From: Hydrogenobacter hydrogenophilus
Lineage (GTDB): Bacteria > Aquificota > Aquificia > Aquificales > Aquificaceae
Assembly (NCBI RefSeq): GCF_900215655.1
Contig: NZ_OBEN01000002.1
Location: 1-64,000 of the forward strand
Length of the DNA: 64,000 nt
Direction of reading: 5' to 3'
A program made the position numbers and the translations under genes. Under the pieces are notes generated by a model. The model searched no databases and was not told the DNA's origin. It was given only the letters and a program-made list of their open reading frames with translations. This document shows, one piece after another, positions 1 through 8,545 of the stretch. Within the stretch, counting starts at the first letter, position 1; every line of letters starts with the position of its first letter.

Positions 1-276
1 CTTTTAAAACCCATAGCGGACACCTTCAGGGAACAGTTCTACACAGAAAGACTCTACCACAAAGTGCTTGCCAAAGGCTATCTGATGGTGTCTAAGGTTG
101 TGTATCTTTTCATGGAAAGGCAGTTTATAGACAATACGGTGAATAACACTTATTACAGTGCGCAGTTTTTTGGAAGCCTTTTGACACCGCTCCAAAGTGG
201 TAAGATAAATTATTATAGCCTTTTTATATACGCAGGCTTTACCGTTATACTTCTTCTACTAATCTTCTGGAGGTGA
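1..276 (+). CDS. nuoL: NADH-quinone oxidoreductase subunit L, 3' end only
   Basis: Partial gene: the frame is open from base 1 and stops at 274-276, giving the last 91 residues or so. It contains FYTERLYHKVLAKGYL, an amphipathic stretch, and a final hydrophobic helix rich in Phe, Ile and Leu just before the stop. This fits the end of the NuoL antiporter-like proton channel of respiratory complex I, where a lateral helix is followed by a last membrane helix. nuoM starts three bases after the stop, so it belongs to a nuo operon. The assignment rests on the two genes downstream more than on motifs in this fragment. Confidence 0.8.
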   Translation, partial: LLKPIADTFREQFYTERLYHKVLAKGYLMVSKVVYLFMERQFIDNTVNNTYYSAQFFGSLLTPLQSGKINYYSLFIYAGFTVILLLLIFWR

Positions 277-279
277 TGG

Positions 280-1746
280 ATGTTAAGCGTAGCCATATTC
301 CTACCTCTTCTTGCTGGCATATTAGTGCTCTTATTAAGACGAGAGAAGTTTTCCAAGCTAATCTCTGTATTTTCTTCTGGCGTAGTGCTTTTACTTATCC
401 TCACACTCTTTTTGGGTTTTGATTGGAGCAAGGGGGGTTTTCAGTATGAGACCAAGTACCCATGGATACCAACACTTGGGATTTATTATCACATAGGCGT
501 TGATGGTATGGCCATATCTTTGCTACTTATGACTGCTATCATGTTCTTTGCATCTTTTATCTGGTCTTGGAAGATAGAGGACAGACCAAACCTGTATCAT
601 GCTTTATTTTTGATACTTGAGACTGCATGTTTAGGTGTCTTTTCAGCTCTGGACTTTTTCCTCTTTTACATATTCTGGGAAGGCATGCTCATACCTATGT
701 ACTTCATTATAGGTCTGTGGGGACACGAAAGGAAAGTCTACGCTGCCAATAAGTTTTTTGTTTATACATTTTTTGGTAGCCTGTTCTTACTTTTGGGTAT
801 AGCATCTTTGATAGCCTACGTATACATAACCACAGGGCAAATATCCTTTGATTACACCTTTCACAAAAACTTTAGCTACCCTCTTTGGCTACAACTTTTA
901 GCTTTCCTACTTTTTGGTATAGGTTTTGCAGTAAAGATCCCCATGTGGCCTGTCCACACTTGGCTTCCTGATGCTCACGTAGAAGCTCCTACCGCAGGGT
1001 CTGTGATACTTGCTGCTGTACTTCTTAAGATGGGTACTTACGGTTTTGTGCGCTACTCTTTACCTCTCTTTCCAGAAGCTAGCAAATACTATATTCCTCT
1101 CATATTCTTTCTAAGCTTGGTAGCTATCATATATGCTGCCATGATGGCTATAGCTCAAACGCACATAAAAAGGCTTATAGCTTATTCTTCCATAAGCCAC
1201 ATGGGTGTAGTTACATTAGGCACTTTTGCGTCGGACATAAACGCTTTGAACGGTGCCATATACATGATGATCGCTCACGGACTTTCTTCTGCAACGCTCT
1301 TTATGTCCGCAGGCTTTATATACGACAGGATACACAGCTATCACATGGATGACCTTGGAGGGCTTGCCAGATATCTACCAAAACTTGCGGTAGTTTTTAT
1401 GATAAGTGGCCTTGCGGGAATAGGGTTTCCTGGACTTGCTGGTTTTGTGGCGGAGTTTTTGGTATTTTTGGGCACTTTTAAAAACTTCCCTCTTTGGGCT
1501 TTTATAGCAGGAACTGGTATGATACTCAGTGCTGCTTACTTCCTCTATATGTACAAAAGGGTTATGTTTGAGGAAGAAACCATATCCGAGTATAGGCTTG
1601 AAAAGTGGAAACATCTTAAGGATTTAGAACTTCATCATTTTATACCTTTTGTGCTCATATTAGCTTGTGCCTTTTTGTTAGGGTTATACCCTCTACCTTT
1701 TGTTAAAATAGTTGAACAAACTTCAAGGTACGTTTTAGGGGGCTAA
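280..1746 (+). CDS. nuoM: NADH-quinone oxidoreductase subunit M
   Basis: Antiporter-like proton-pumping subunit of complex I, 488 residues, almost wholly membrane helices (about 14). The hallmark residues are present: Glu134 in FWEGMLIPMYFIIGLWG, Lys219 in AVKIPMWPVHTW, and the HTWLPDAHVEAPT block at 226-238, which is specific to the NuoL/M/N and Mrp antiporter family. The ATG follows a GGAGGTG Shine-Dalgarno that overlaps the nuoL stop. Length matches the family. It sits between nuoL and nuoN, the usual order at the end of nuo operons. Complex I in this group probably links NAD(P)H and the quinone pool, possibly running in reverse; that is inference. Confidence 0.95.
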   Translation: MLSVAIFLPLLAGILVLLLRREKFSKLISVFSSGVVLLLILTLFLGFDWSKGGFQYETKYPWIPTLGIYYHIGVDGMAISLLLMTAIMFFASFIWSWKIEDRPNLYHALFLILETACLGVFSALDFFLFYIFWEGMLIPMYFIIGLWGHERKVYAANKFFVYTFFGSLFLLLGIASLIAYVYITTGQISFDYTFHKNFSYPLWLQLLAFLLFGIGFAVKIPMWPVHTWLPDAHVEAPTAGSVILAAVLLKMGTYGFVRYSLPLFPEASKYYIPLIFFLSLVAIIYAAMMAIAQTHIKRLIAYSSISHMGVVTLGTFASDINALNGAIYMMIAHGLSSATLFMSAGFIYDRIHSYHMDDLGGLARYLPKLAVVFMISGLAGIGFPGLAGFVAEFLVFLGTFKNFPLWAFIAGTGMILSAAYFLYMYKRVMFEEETISEYRLEKWKHLKDLELHHFIPFVLILACAFLLGLYPLPFVKIVEQTSRYVLGG

Positions 1747-1748
1747 AG

Positions 1749-3137
1749 GTGAACTGGAATGCTATTCTGCCCGAACTCCTGCTTTCAATAGGTATCCTCG
1801 TGGTGTTCTTTCTTGAACTTTTCTTGAGCAGGAAACATTACAAACTGCTCATTTTTGTAGCAGGACTCGTTCCTTTACTGAGCGTGCTTTCCCTGTTTTT
1901 AGTACAAACACCTACACAAGCTTTCTTTGGTGTTCTTTACACAGACACTTACAGTCTTATTGCCAAGGGCTTGATATATATTATCACGGGCTTGAGTCTT
2001 TTTGCGAGTTATGACTACTTTCTCAAAAAAAGTTCAGAGTACGGTGAGCTTGCGTATCTTGTACTTTTGGCTTCTTTAGGACTTTCTCTTCTTGTTTCTT
2101 CTGCTAACTTAGCACTTCTCTTTTTATCCTTGGAACTTGCATCAATAACCATGTACATACTCATAGGTACTTTTAAAGGAGAATACCTTTCAAAGGAAGC
2201 GTCTTATAAGTATCTGGTTATAGGTAGCATAGGTACAGCCATGTTAGCCTTTGGAAGTGCCTTTTACTACGGTGCTGTAGGTAGCCTAACGCTTAAGCAA
2301 TATTCACAAGATAATACTCTTTTCTTATTGGGTATGTTCCTGATCCTTTCCGCTTTGGCTCTTAAGGTTTCTTCCGTTCCCTTCCACTTTTGGACACCAG
2401 ACGCTTATGAAGGGGCTCCTACACCTATAACTGCTTACATATCAACAGCTCCTAAGATTGCTCTCTACTTCTTGCTTTCTAAGATGGCTATGCTCTTTTC
2501 ACAGATGAAAGCGTGGGTGCTTTTAGTGATCCTTCTGTCTGTTCTCTCCATGTTCTACGCTGGATTGATAGCCTATGTTCAGAGGTCTGTAAAGAGACTT
2601 TTGGCATACTCTTCTGTAGCACATGCAGGCTACTTTTTGCTGGGCGTAGTTGTATGGGATAAATTTTTAAACTCCGCTATGCTCTTTTATCTGTCCGTCT
2701 ATGCTTTTGCATCCTTTGGCTCTTTTGTAATACTTGCGGTTCTTGAAAAAAGGGAGAACTTTACGCACCACTTTATGGACTATAGGGGACTTGGAAGGTA
2801 CGATACGCTTTTAGCGGTGTTTCTGTCCCTTTTTCTATTTGCCATGATAGGGATACCACCCATGGCTCTCTTTATAGGCAAGCTGGGTATCTTTGCAGGT
2901 CTTATAAAGCTCGGATTTTTGCCTCTGGCTTTGCTTTTCTTACTGGCAAGCCTTATATCCGCAGGGTATTATCTTAAGGTGATAGTTTATATGTTTATGG
3001 AAGGCAGGGAAAGAAAGTGGCAAAAGGCAGAAATATCTGTGGGAGAAGCTCTTGTTATATTAGTGTGTGCGATGGCTGTAGTGTCTTTAGGCCTTTTCCC
3101 CAATGCTCTTTATGACCTTATACTCAAAGGGCTATGA
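1749..3137 (+). CDS. nuoN: NADH-quinone oxidoreductase subunit N
   Basis: Third antiporter-like membrane subunit of complex I, 462 residues, about 14 helices. Seen: Glu129 in the LSLELASITMYIL helix, Lys206, and PFHFWTPDAYEGAPT at 211-225, the NuoN form of the family signature. It starts with GTG, two bases after the nuoM stop, with AAAGG just upstream; no ATG is better placed. Its stop overlaps the start of the hydrolase gene by four bases (ATGA), so the operon continues into genes not related to complex I. Confidence 0.94.
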   Translation: MNWNAILPELLLSIGILVVFFLELFLSRKHYKLLIFVAGLVPLLSVLSLFLVQTPTQAFFGVLYTDTYSLIAKGLIYIITGLSLFASYDYFLKKSSEYGELAYLVLLASLGLSLLVSSANLALLFLSLELASITMYILIGTFKGEYLSKEASYKYLVIGSIGTAMLAFGSAFYYGAVGSLTLKQYSQDNTLFLLGMFLILSALALKVSSVPFHFWTPDAYEGAPTPITAYISTAPKIALYFLLSKMAMLFSQMKAWVLLVILLSVLSMFYAGLIAYVQRSVKRLLAYSSVAHAGYFLLGVVVWDKFLNSAMLFYLSVYAFASFGSFVILAVLEKRENFTHHFMDYRGLGRYDTLLAVFLSLFLFAMIGIPPMALFIGKLGIFAGLIKLGFLPLALLFLLASLISAGYYLKVIVYMFMEGRERKWQKAEISVGEALVILVCAMAVVSLGLFPNALYDLILKGL

Positions 3138-3766
3138 TGCTCAAAGTTCTTCCAGTAGGCATGCTCTCTGTGAACTGTTCCATCTTGGTTGATGAGGAGG
3201 AAGGAAAGGCTGTTGTGTTTGATCCTGGTGCGGATGCACAAAAGATAGAAAAGGAGCTTGAAGGTTTTGAACTCACTGCCATAGTATGCACACACGGACA
3301 CATAGACCATGTGGGTCAGGTAAGAACCCTTAAGGAAAAATTCCGTGTTCCCTTTTACCTACACAAAGCAGATGTTTTCCTTATAAACGACCCTATATGG
3401 CCAGGATTTGAAAAGCATATAGGTGCTAATCTTCCGTGCCCTGAACCTGACGAATTTTTAGAAGATGGAAAAGAAATAAAGGTAGGTAAGATCACCCTTA
3501 GGGTGCTTCACACACCGGGACATACACCCGGACTCTGCTGTCTTTATGCGCAAGAGCACAGCCTTCTCATTGCAGGAGACCTCCTTTTCAGAGGTGGCGT
3601 AGGAAGGTGGGACCTACCAGGTGGCAGTTTAGAAGATCTTAAAAAATCCTTGCGGAGGGTGTTTAGCGAGCTTCCAGATGATACATTGGTAGTTTGTGGA
3701 CACTACGAAGAGACTACCATAGGACACGAGAGGGTTTTCAATCCTTATCTGAGGGGTCTGTTTTGA
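3134..3766 (+). CDS. MBL-fold metal-dependent hydrolase (glyoxalase II-like)
   Basis: Cytoplasmic hydrolase of 210 residues with the metallo-beta-lactamase fold. Metal ligands are all visible: THGHIDH at 53-59 (HxHxDH), His130 in HTPGHTPG, Asp149 in AGDLLF and His190 in CGHYEETT. Short glyoxalase-II-like proteins of this kind hydrolyse thioesters such as S-lactoylglutathione or act as persulfide dioxygenases; the substrate cannot be read from sequence. ATG overlaps the nuoN stop; a second ATG follows at once. It is translationally coupled to nuoN and to the phosphatase gene after it. Confidence 0.85.
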   Translation: MMLKVLPVGMLSVNCSILVDEEEGKAVVFDPGADAQKIEKELEGFELTAIVCTHGHIDHVGQVRTLKEKFRVPFYLHKADVFLINDPIWPGFEKHIGANLPCPEPDEFLEDGKEIKVGKITLRVLHTPGHTPGLCCLYAQEHSLLIAGDLLFRGGVGRWDLPGGSLEDLKKSLRRVFSELPDDTLVVCGHYEETTIGHERVFNPYLRGLF

Positions 3767-4692
3767 AGGTAGCAGTCATAGATATAGGCTCTTACTCTTG
3801 CAGGCTCAGTATAGGGAACATACAAGATGGGCTTGAGATTATCTACGAAGAAGGCAATATAACCGCTCTAAGTGAAGGAGTCAAAAGCTCCGGGCTTTTA
3901 CAGAAAGAGAAAATGGAGTATACCCTCGGCGTGCTAAAAGATTACATAAATAAAGCCAAAGAGTTTAAAGTGGATAGCATAGTTGCTGTAGGCACACAGG
4001 CTCTTAGGATAGCAAAAAACACTCAAGAGTTTATTAGCATGGTAAAAGAGAGCCTTGGCTTAGAAGTAAAGGTAATCAGCCCAGAAGAAGAAGGTAGATA
4101 CGCCTTTCTTGCAGTAGGATACTCTTTAAGACCCGAAGGTAAGTTCTGCATAATAGACCAAGGAGGGGGATCAACAGAGTATGTGTGCGGTCAGGACCTT
4201 CTACCAGAAAAAGTAGCCTCCTTACCTTTTGGTATAGTGAACTTAACGGAAGAGTTTATACATAACGACCCTCCTCTTAACTACGAACTTGAGTCTCTTA
4301 AGAACTTTTTAGACGAGCAGATAAAGGAAGTAAAAGAAGACTGCCAAACTTTGGTAGGTTTGGGAGGCACTATAACCACCATTGCAGCTATAGAATACGG
4401 AGTTTTTCCATACAAAGGTCATATGGTGCATGGCAAAAGGCTCAGCCTTGATAGTGTCATGTTCTGGCTTGAGACCCTAAGTTCCATGAAAGAAGAGCAA
4501 AGGATAAAGAGCTTCCCTCAGATAGAGCCAAAGAGGGCAAAGGTCATTATCCCGGGAATAATCATATTTTACAGGAGCATGGTGTTGTTTGGAAAGAAGG
4601 AGATACTCGTGAGTGATTGGGGACTAAAGGAAGGCATAATCGTTGATGAGTATTTAAAAAGAAAAAAAGAGAAAGAAAAGGGAGGTGAGTAG
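3763..4692 (+). CDS. Ppx/GppA family exopolyphosphatase or pppGpp phosphatase
   Basis: Actin/Hsp70-like ATPase-fold phosphatase, 309 residues from TTG at 3763. Seen: AVIDIGSYSCRLSIG at the N-terminus (phosphate 1 loop, where most relatives have DIGSNS), CIIDQGGGSTEYV (phosphate 2 loop) and GLGGTITTIAAI. It contains only the two core domains, like the short Ppx1/GppA forms. The TTG overlaps the stop of the hydrolase gene and the protein from there begins LKVAVIDIG, the normal family start. It degrades polyphosphate or converts pppGpp; the two cannot be told apart here. Last gene of the operon, with 14 bp to the convergent porin gene. Confidence 0.85.
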   Translation: MKVAVIDIGSYSCRLSIGNIQDGLEIIYEEGNITALSEGVKSSGLLQKEKMEYTLGVLKDYINKAKEFKVDSIVAVGTQALRIAKNTQEFISMVKESLGLEVKVISPEEEGRYAFLAVGYSLRPEGKFCIIDQGGGSTEYVCGQDLLPEKVASLPFGIVNLTEEFIHNDPPLNYELESLKNFLDEQIKEVKEDCQTLVGLGGTITTIAAIEYGVFPYKGHMVHGKRLSLDSVMFWLETLSSMKEEQRIKSFPQIEPKRAKVIIPGIIIFYRSMVLFGKKEILVSDWGLKEGIIVDEYLKRKKEKEKGGE

Positions 4693-4706
4693 GGGCTTGA
4701 CAGCTT

Positions 4707-6296
4707 CTAAAAGATCCACTGAAACTGTAGGGTCACCGCATCGTTGTTTATCTTGTTCCTCTGCTCGTCAAACCTTGTGTACTCTAAAGTCCACCTGAAG
4801 TTCTCACTCTTGTAGTAGTAGTTTATTCCTATGCCTACCTGTTTTATCTTCCCAAGGCTTGACCTGTCTTGACCCGCTGTGAGTTGGTTGGCACCTACAA
4901 AGTTGGTAGCGTCTCCATACAGTCTTGCGTTTGCACCGCTACCTACCTGAACTATCTGGGGTTTGTACTCTGAGTAGCTAATGTAAGGTTCAAACTTATG
5001 CACCGCATTAGGGTTTATCATATAGCCAGCTTTAACAAGCCAAAAGTCGTTCTTTATACTCCTTCCAGGATACGGGTTGTTGACACCGTCCGTAAGGAGG
5101 AGTTTGCTAAACTTCACCTGACCTACCTCAGCCACAAAGGAGATGGGTCCGTGATGCCACGCTATGTCCGCACCGTAAAACTTCATGTCCACCTTGTTAT
5201 TCAAAAGACTGTCAGATACAGTAGGACTACTTACACCTATAGGATTGGGTAAGAGAAGGTAGGGTATTCTCACATTTACTGTCCCCGCACCGTTTGAAGG
5301 AGCTCCGTTTCCAAGAAATCCGGGGGATATACCCTGAGTGTCCGTAATTATATGTTGGCTTATTTTATTCTGAAAAGCGTAAGAAACACCTAAGGTAATG
5401 CCCTTCCTCTTTCCGAGGTATGTATCCCTGTAAAGCCAGTTGTATATGGCTGGTTTGCCTTCTGGCTCTCCAAACTGCACCGTTGCCCTAAAAGTGTACA
5501 GAAAGTTGTTAGAAGAATTACCTCTTGCTTTGGAAAGGCAAGTAGCTATTGCGGGATTAGGGGATGTATACCCACACAAAGGAGTACCTGTACTTACACC
5601 TACAACGGATTCATCCCACGGGTTTTTAACATTTTTAAAGCCTCCGAAAGCACCCACAAAACCGTCAAGGGTGATCTTAGAATAACCACTACCCTTGTTA
5701 GAAGCTCTTATATGTGCATAACCACCAAAGGCTCTACCTGTCACATCTCCTATCGCTAAATGCGCCCACCTCAAAGAAGCGTTTGTCCTGTCTAAATCCA
5801 AGTTATCGTAGGCTCTCTGAAACTGCTCTCTTCCCAAAGGTACTCTCGGATAACCCAAATGCAGGTCAAAAGTTATTCCTTTTGTATCCATCATAGCGCT
5901 TGGAACAAGTATCGCATCAAACTCATGGAAATAACCAGTGTTTCTGTTGCTCTGCCTTTTGGAGTGTGTTGGCTGTCCACCAAAGGGTGCATCGTATGGA
6001 TCTCTCCCAAAGTCGTTATCCCTTAAAACCAAGTTGAACTTGAACCAAGGAGAAGCACTGCCAAAAAACCTTAGCCTCACCCTTCTGAAGAATACATCGT
6101 CCCTGTCGCTCGCGTTTACAAAGTTAGGCCTGTTTGTGGAACTTATGTTTTGGTGTCTGAACCAAAGTTGCATTAGGAAGTTAATGTCAAGGTATTGTTC
6201 CTCTGCGGGACCAGAGAGTCTTATAGCATGTGCAAATTCGGGAGCAAAAAGGCAAGCCATCAAAAGCCCTGAGCTTAAAATTTTTCCCTTTTTCAT
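4707..6296 (-). CDS. Outer-membrane beta-barrel porin
   Basis: 529 residues with a clear Sec signal peptide (MKKGKILSS, hydrophobic core, then PEFAHA with cleavage after AHA). The mature protein is made of alternating polar/aromatic strands and ends in Phe (QFQWIF), the typical C-terminal mark of an outer-membrane barrel. The FRRVRLRFFGSASPWFKFNLVLR stretch near residues 70-92 resembles the start of phosphate-selective (OprO/P-like) porins, but the substrate is unknown. The ATG has a strong AAAGGAGGAAGGA site upstream. It lies 12 bp after the DsrE-like gene and is surely co-transcribed. Confidence 0.75.
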   Translation of the reverse strand: MKKGKILSSGLLMACLFAPEFAHAIRLSGPAEEQYLDINFLMQLWFRHQNISSTNRPNFVNASDRDDVFFRRVRLRFFGSASPWFKFNLVLRDNDFGRDPYDAPFGGQPTHSKRQSNRNTGYFHEFDAILVPSAMMDTKGITFDLHLGYPRVPLGREQFQRAYDNLDLDRTNASLRWAHLAIGDVTGRAFGGYAHIRASNKGSGYSKITLDGFVGAFGGFKNVKNPWDESVVGVSTGTPLCGYTSPNPAIATCLSKARGNSSNNFLYTFRATVQFGEPEGKPAIYNWLYRDTYLGKRKGITLGVSYAFQNKISQHIITDTQGISPGFLGNGAPSNGAGTVNVRIPYLLLPNPIGVSSPTVSDSLLNNKVDMKFYGADIAWHHGPISFVAEVGQVKFSKLLLTDGVNNPYPGRSIKNDFWLVKAGYMINPNAVHKFEPYISYSEYKPQIVQVGSGANARLYGDATNFVGANQLTAGQDRSSLGKIKQVGIGINYYYKSENFRWTLEYTRFDEQRNKINNDAVTLQFQWIF

Positions 6297-6308
6297 TCCT
6301 TCCTCCTT

Positions 6309-6815
6309 TTACTGAACTTTTATGTACGCAAAACCCTTTGACTGAAGCTCTCCTATAGCACCCACACCTGAGGGTACTATCTTAGTAAACTCGTGAAGCT
6401 TGTCTGGATTTAGTCTTAAGCGTGTTAGCGTTATGTTGCATATGTAGTACTCAACGCCGTAAAGCGTCAGGTCCTTTTCCCTTCTTGCAAGTTCCGAAAT
6501 GTTTATGGGCTCGTTTTCCCAAGGGCTTCCCGAAAGATCCTTCATGAAGAACTTCACACCAGGACCGTGTGCCACAACAACTATCTTTATCTTGAAGGGA
6601 TCGTTATCATACACAGATAGGTGATTACCTATGTTGCTAAGCATGGCACTAAAACGTGCCTCCTGTGGAAAGTCACAGTGGTAAACAACCGCTATAGGTG
6701 TGTCTTTTTTTAAATCACTGGGATTGATCTTAGCAGGTGCTGAATGAGCTAACTTATTCAATATGGGAATAAACCCCATCAAAACCCCAATCTTAAAGAA
6801 GCTTCTTCTGTCCAT
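6309..6815 (-). CDS. Tat-exported DsrE-like protein
   Basis: 168 residues. The start MDRRSFFKIG is a twin-arginine signal followed by a hydrophobic segment and a likely cleavage site near AHSAPA. The mature part shows alternating strands and helices of the DsrE/DsrF fold (IAVVYHCDF, FKIKIVVVAHGPGVKFF, YGVEYYICNITL, IVPSGVGAIGELQSKGFAYIKV). One cysteine sits in YICN, the place where DsrE-fold proteins often have their redox Cys, and another in YHCDF. Such periplasmic DsrE-like proteins are common in sulfur oxidisers, often beside sox or dsr genes; here the partner is a porin. Shine-Dalgarno AAAGGAGGTG precedes the ATG. Confidence 0.75.
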   Translation of the reverse strand: MDRRSFFKIGVLMGFIPILNKLAHSAPAKINPSDLKKDTPIAVVYHCDFPQEARFSAMLSNIGNHLSVYDNDPFKIKIVVVAHGPGVKFFMKDLSGSPWENEPINISELARREKDLTLYGVEYYICNITLTRLRLNPDKLHEFTKIVPSGVGAIGELQSKGFAYIKVQ

Positions 6816-6839
6816 GGTGCACCTCCTTTAACAAAGAGA

Positions 6840-6869
6840 TGCAAAGAGTATGCCAGTACCTTCTTTGCA
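6840..6869 (-). other. Hairpin in the leader of the DsrE-like/porin operon
   Basis: TGCAAAGA at 6840-6847 pairs perfectly with TCTTTGCA at 6862-6869, and GTA/TAC can extend the stem inward. It lies about 15 bases upstream of the Shine-Dalgarno sequence of the minus-strand operon. It could stabilise the leader or be an operator; function not known. Confidence 0.4.
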
Positions 6870-6907
6870 AAAAAGCTTTGTTTTTCAACGCACCAATCTA
6901 AGGGTGT

Positions 6908-6935
6908 ATTGTCAAAAAGACAAAACGTTGTCAAA
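6908..6935 (-). promoter_or_regulatory. Promoter of the DsrE-like/porin operon
   Basis: On the minus strand TTGACA (6935-6930) is followed after 16 bases by GACAAT (6913-6908). On the plus strand TTGTCAAAA occurs twice (6909-6917 and 6928-6936), 19 bp apart, so the box overlaps a direct repeat that may also be a regulator site. Confidence 0.45.
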
Positions 6936-6958
6936 ATGTCATCAAGAAGAAATTAGGT

Positions 6959-6964
6959 TAATAT
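6959..6964 (+). promoter_or_regulatory. -10 box of the MCE gene
   Basis: TAATAT lies 7 bases before the ATG at 6972, with no Shine-Dalgarno between them. This predicts transcription starting at or next to the start codon. Confidence 0.45.
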
Positions 6965-6971
6965 AAACTAT

Positions 6972-8519
6972 ATGAAACTGTCCACAGAATTTAAGGTAGG
7001 TGCTTTTGTAGTTGCTGTATCCCTTGCTTTTGCATTTCTTGTACTCACTTTTGGAGAGATTCCCTTTTTCAAACCCGGCGTAAAGGTTTATAAAGTTTAT
7101 TTTGACAATGTGGGTGGACTATCAAAAGGTGCGGAGGTGAGGGTTGCCGGAATAAAGAGTGGAAAGGTGCGTAGCGTAGAGTTAAAAGACGGAAGAGTAG
7201 AAGTAGTGTTTGAAATAGATAAGGATATACAGCTCTACAAAGATGCGAGCGCCCAGATAGGCACACTGGGGCTTATGGGAGACAAGTACTTATCTATAAA
7301 CCCTGGTGATCCCTCCTCTGGTGTGCTTTCTGAGGGTTCTGCCATACCCAAAACTTACAGTTATGCAGACACAGATAGAATGGTAAAGGAGCTTACCAAC
7401 GCTTCTGAGGCTATCAGGCTCATGGTAGAAAACTTTCATATGATTCTTGCGGAGAACAGAGAGGACATAAGAAGAATAGTTCAAAACCTTGAACTGCTCT
7501 CGGACACCCTAAGCAAGATCTCTATAGAAAACAGAGAGAACCTCAGGCAGACCATAGCGAACCTCAATATGCTGGTGGCAAACCTAAACAGGACCCTACC
7601 TTCCGCCATAGCGTCTGTGGACAGATTGGCTCAAGATGTGGATAAACTGACAGTTGAAAACAGGCAGGATCTGAGACAAACCGTTGAAAACCTAAAAGAA
7701 CTTACATACGGACTTAAAGGAACACTCCCTGAGCTTGCCAAAAACCTTAACGAGCTTTCTAATAACCTCAATGCGGTTGTGTTAGAAAACAGGCAGAATC
7801 TCAAAACAACCACTTCAAACCTTGCGGAAGCCACAGAGAACCTTCACAGAATCCTTGCAAGAATAGAAAAAGGCGAAGGCACGTTGGGTAAGCTGGTCAA
7901 AGACGAAGAGCTATACAGAAATATAAACTTTGCTACCAAAACCTTTGCCAAAGCAGGAGAAGTAGCGGACAAAGCTAACCTTTACATAGGCTTTAGAGCA
8001 GAGCTTTACAAGGCGGGTGATTCAAAGGGAATCCTAAGTATAGCCTTGCAACCTGATGAACAAAAGTATTACCTTCTTGAGGTGGTGGGAAACTCAAGAG
8101 GTAGAGTTTATAGAGAAGAGATCCTTCCTAACCAGACTGTAGTAAAAAAGGAATTCAAACCACAGTTTACACTGCAATATGCAAGAATATTCCCCATAAT
8201 GGGAGACAAAAGCTTGGTGCTCAGGGGTGGACTAAAGGAATCCACTGGGGGTATTGGTGCGGACCTCGTTTACAACGAGAAAATTACCTTCACCTCTGAC
8301 CTGTGGGATTTTGGAAGACGCGATAGACCCCAAGATAGAAACCTCAAGCCTAACCTTCAAGTGGGTGTAAACTACAAAGTGAGCGGACCACTCTTTGTGC
8401 GCTTTGGGGCAGATGACCTTTTGAATTCCAAGCTGAGAGGTGCTTTTGGTGGTGTAGGACTCTTATTTACAGACAACGACCTTAAATACCTAATTGGTAC
8501 TTTGAAGATACCTTTTTAA
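6972..8519 (+). CDS. MCE-domain (MlaD-like) lipid transport protein with beta-rich C-terminal domain
   Basis: 515 residues. An N-terminal membrane anchor (about 9-29) is followed by an MCE domain (about 38-115; VYFDNVGGLSKGAEVRVAGI), a long helical region (130-310) with four repeats beginning ENR (161, 186, 229, 272), and a C-terminal domain of amphipathic strands that ends in Phe (GTLKIPF). MCE proteins form hexameric channels or shuttles that move phospholipid between the membranes. Usual MlaD proteins are about 150-320 residues, so the strand-rich tail of about 195 residues is extra. No mlaE or mlaF is next to it. The gene seems to be transcribed alone or with the peptidase gene downstream. 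Confidence 0.85.
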   Translation: MKLSTEFKVGAFVVAVSLAFAFLVLTFGEIPFFKPGVKVYKVYFDNVGGLSKGAEVRVAGIKSGKVRSVELKDGRVEVVFEIDKDIQLYKDASAQIGTLGLMGDKYLSINPGDPSSGVLSEGSAIPKTYSYADTDRMVKELTNASEAIRLMVENFHMILAENREDIRRIVQNLELLSDTLSKISIENRENLRQTIANLNMLVANLNRTLPSAIASVDRLAQDVDKLTVENRQDLRQTVENLKELTYGLKGTLPELAKNLNELSNNLNAVVLENRQNLKTTTSNLAEATENLHRILARIEKGEGTLGKLVKDEELYRNINFATKTFAKAGEVADKANLYIGFRAELYKAGDSKGILSIALQPDEQKYYLLEVVGNSRGRVYREEILPNQTVVKKEFKPQFTLQYARIFPIMGDKSLVLRGGLKESTGGIGADLVYNEKITFTSDLWDFGRRDRPQDRNLKPNLQVGVNYKVSGPLFVRFGADDLLNSKLRGAFGGVGLLFTDNDLKYLIGTLKIPF

Positions 8520-8531
8520 CAAAAAATGGTT

Positions 8532-8537
8532 TAAATT
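8532..8537 (+). promoter_or_regulatory. Possible -10 box of the peptidase gene
   Basis: TAAATT lies 8 bases before ATG 8546 in an AT-rich 26-bp gap. No Shine-Dalgarno is visible, matching the leaderless layout of other genes here. Confidence 0.35.
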
Positions 8538-8545
8538 TTATTACC

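Noticed and set aside
3694-3762. Upstream start for the Ppx/GppA gene
   Set aside because: Lies inside the hydrolase gene and adds a tail unlike the family; TTG 3763 gives the standard N-terminus.
5938-6315. 125-codon frame antisense to the porin gene
   Set aside because: No family features or ribosome site; the porin on the other strand has signal peptide and C-terminal Phe.
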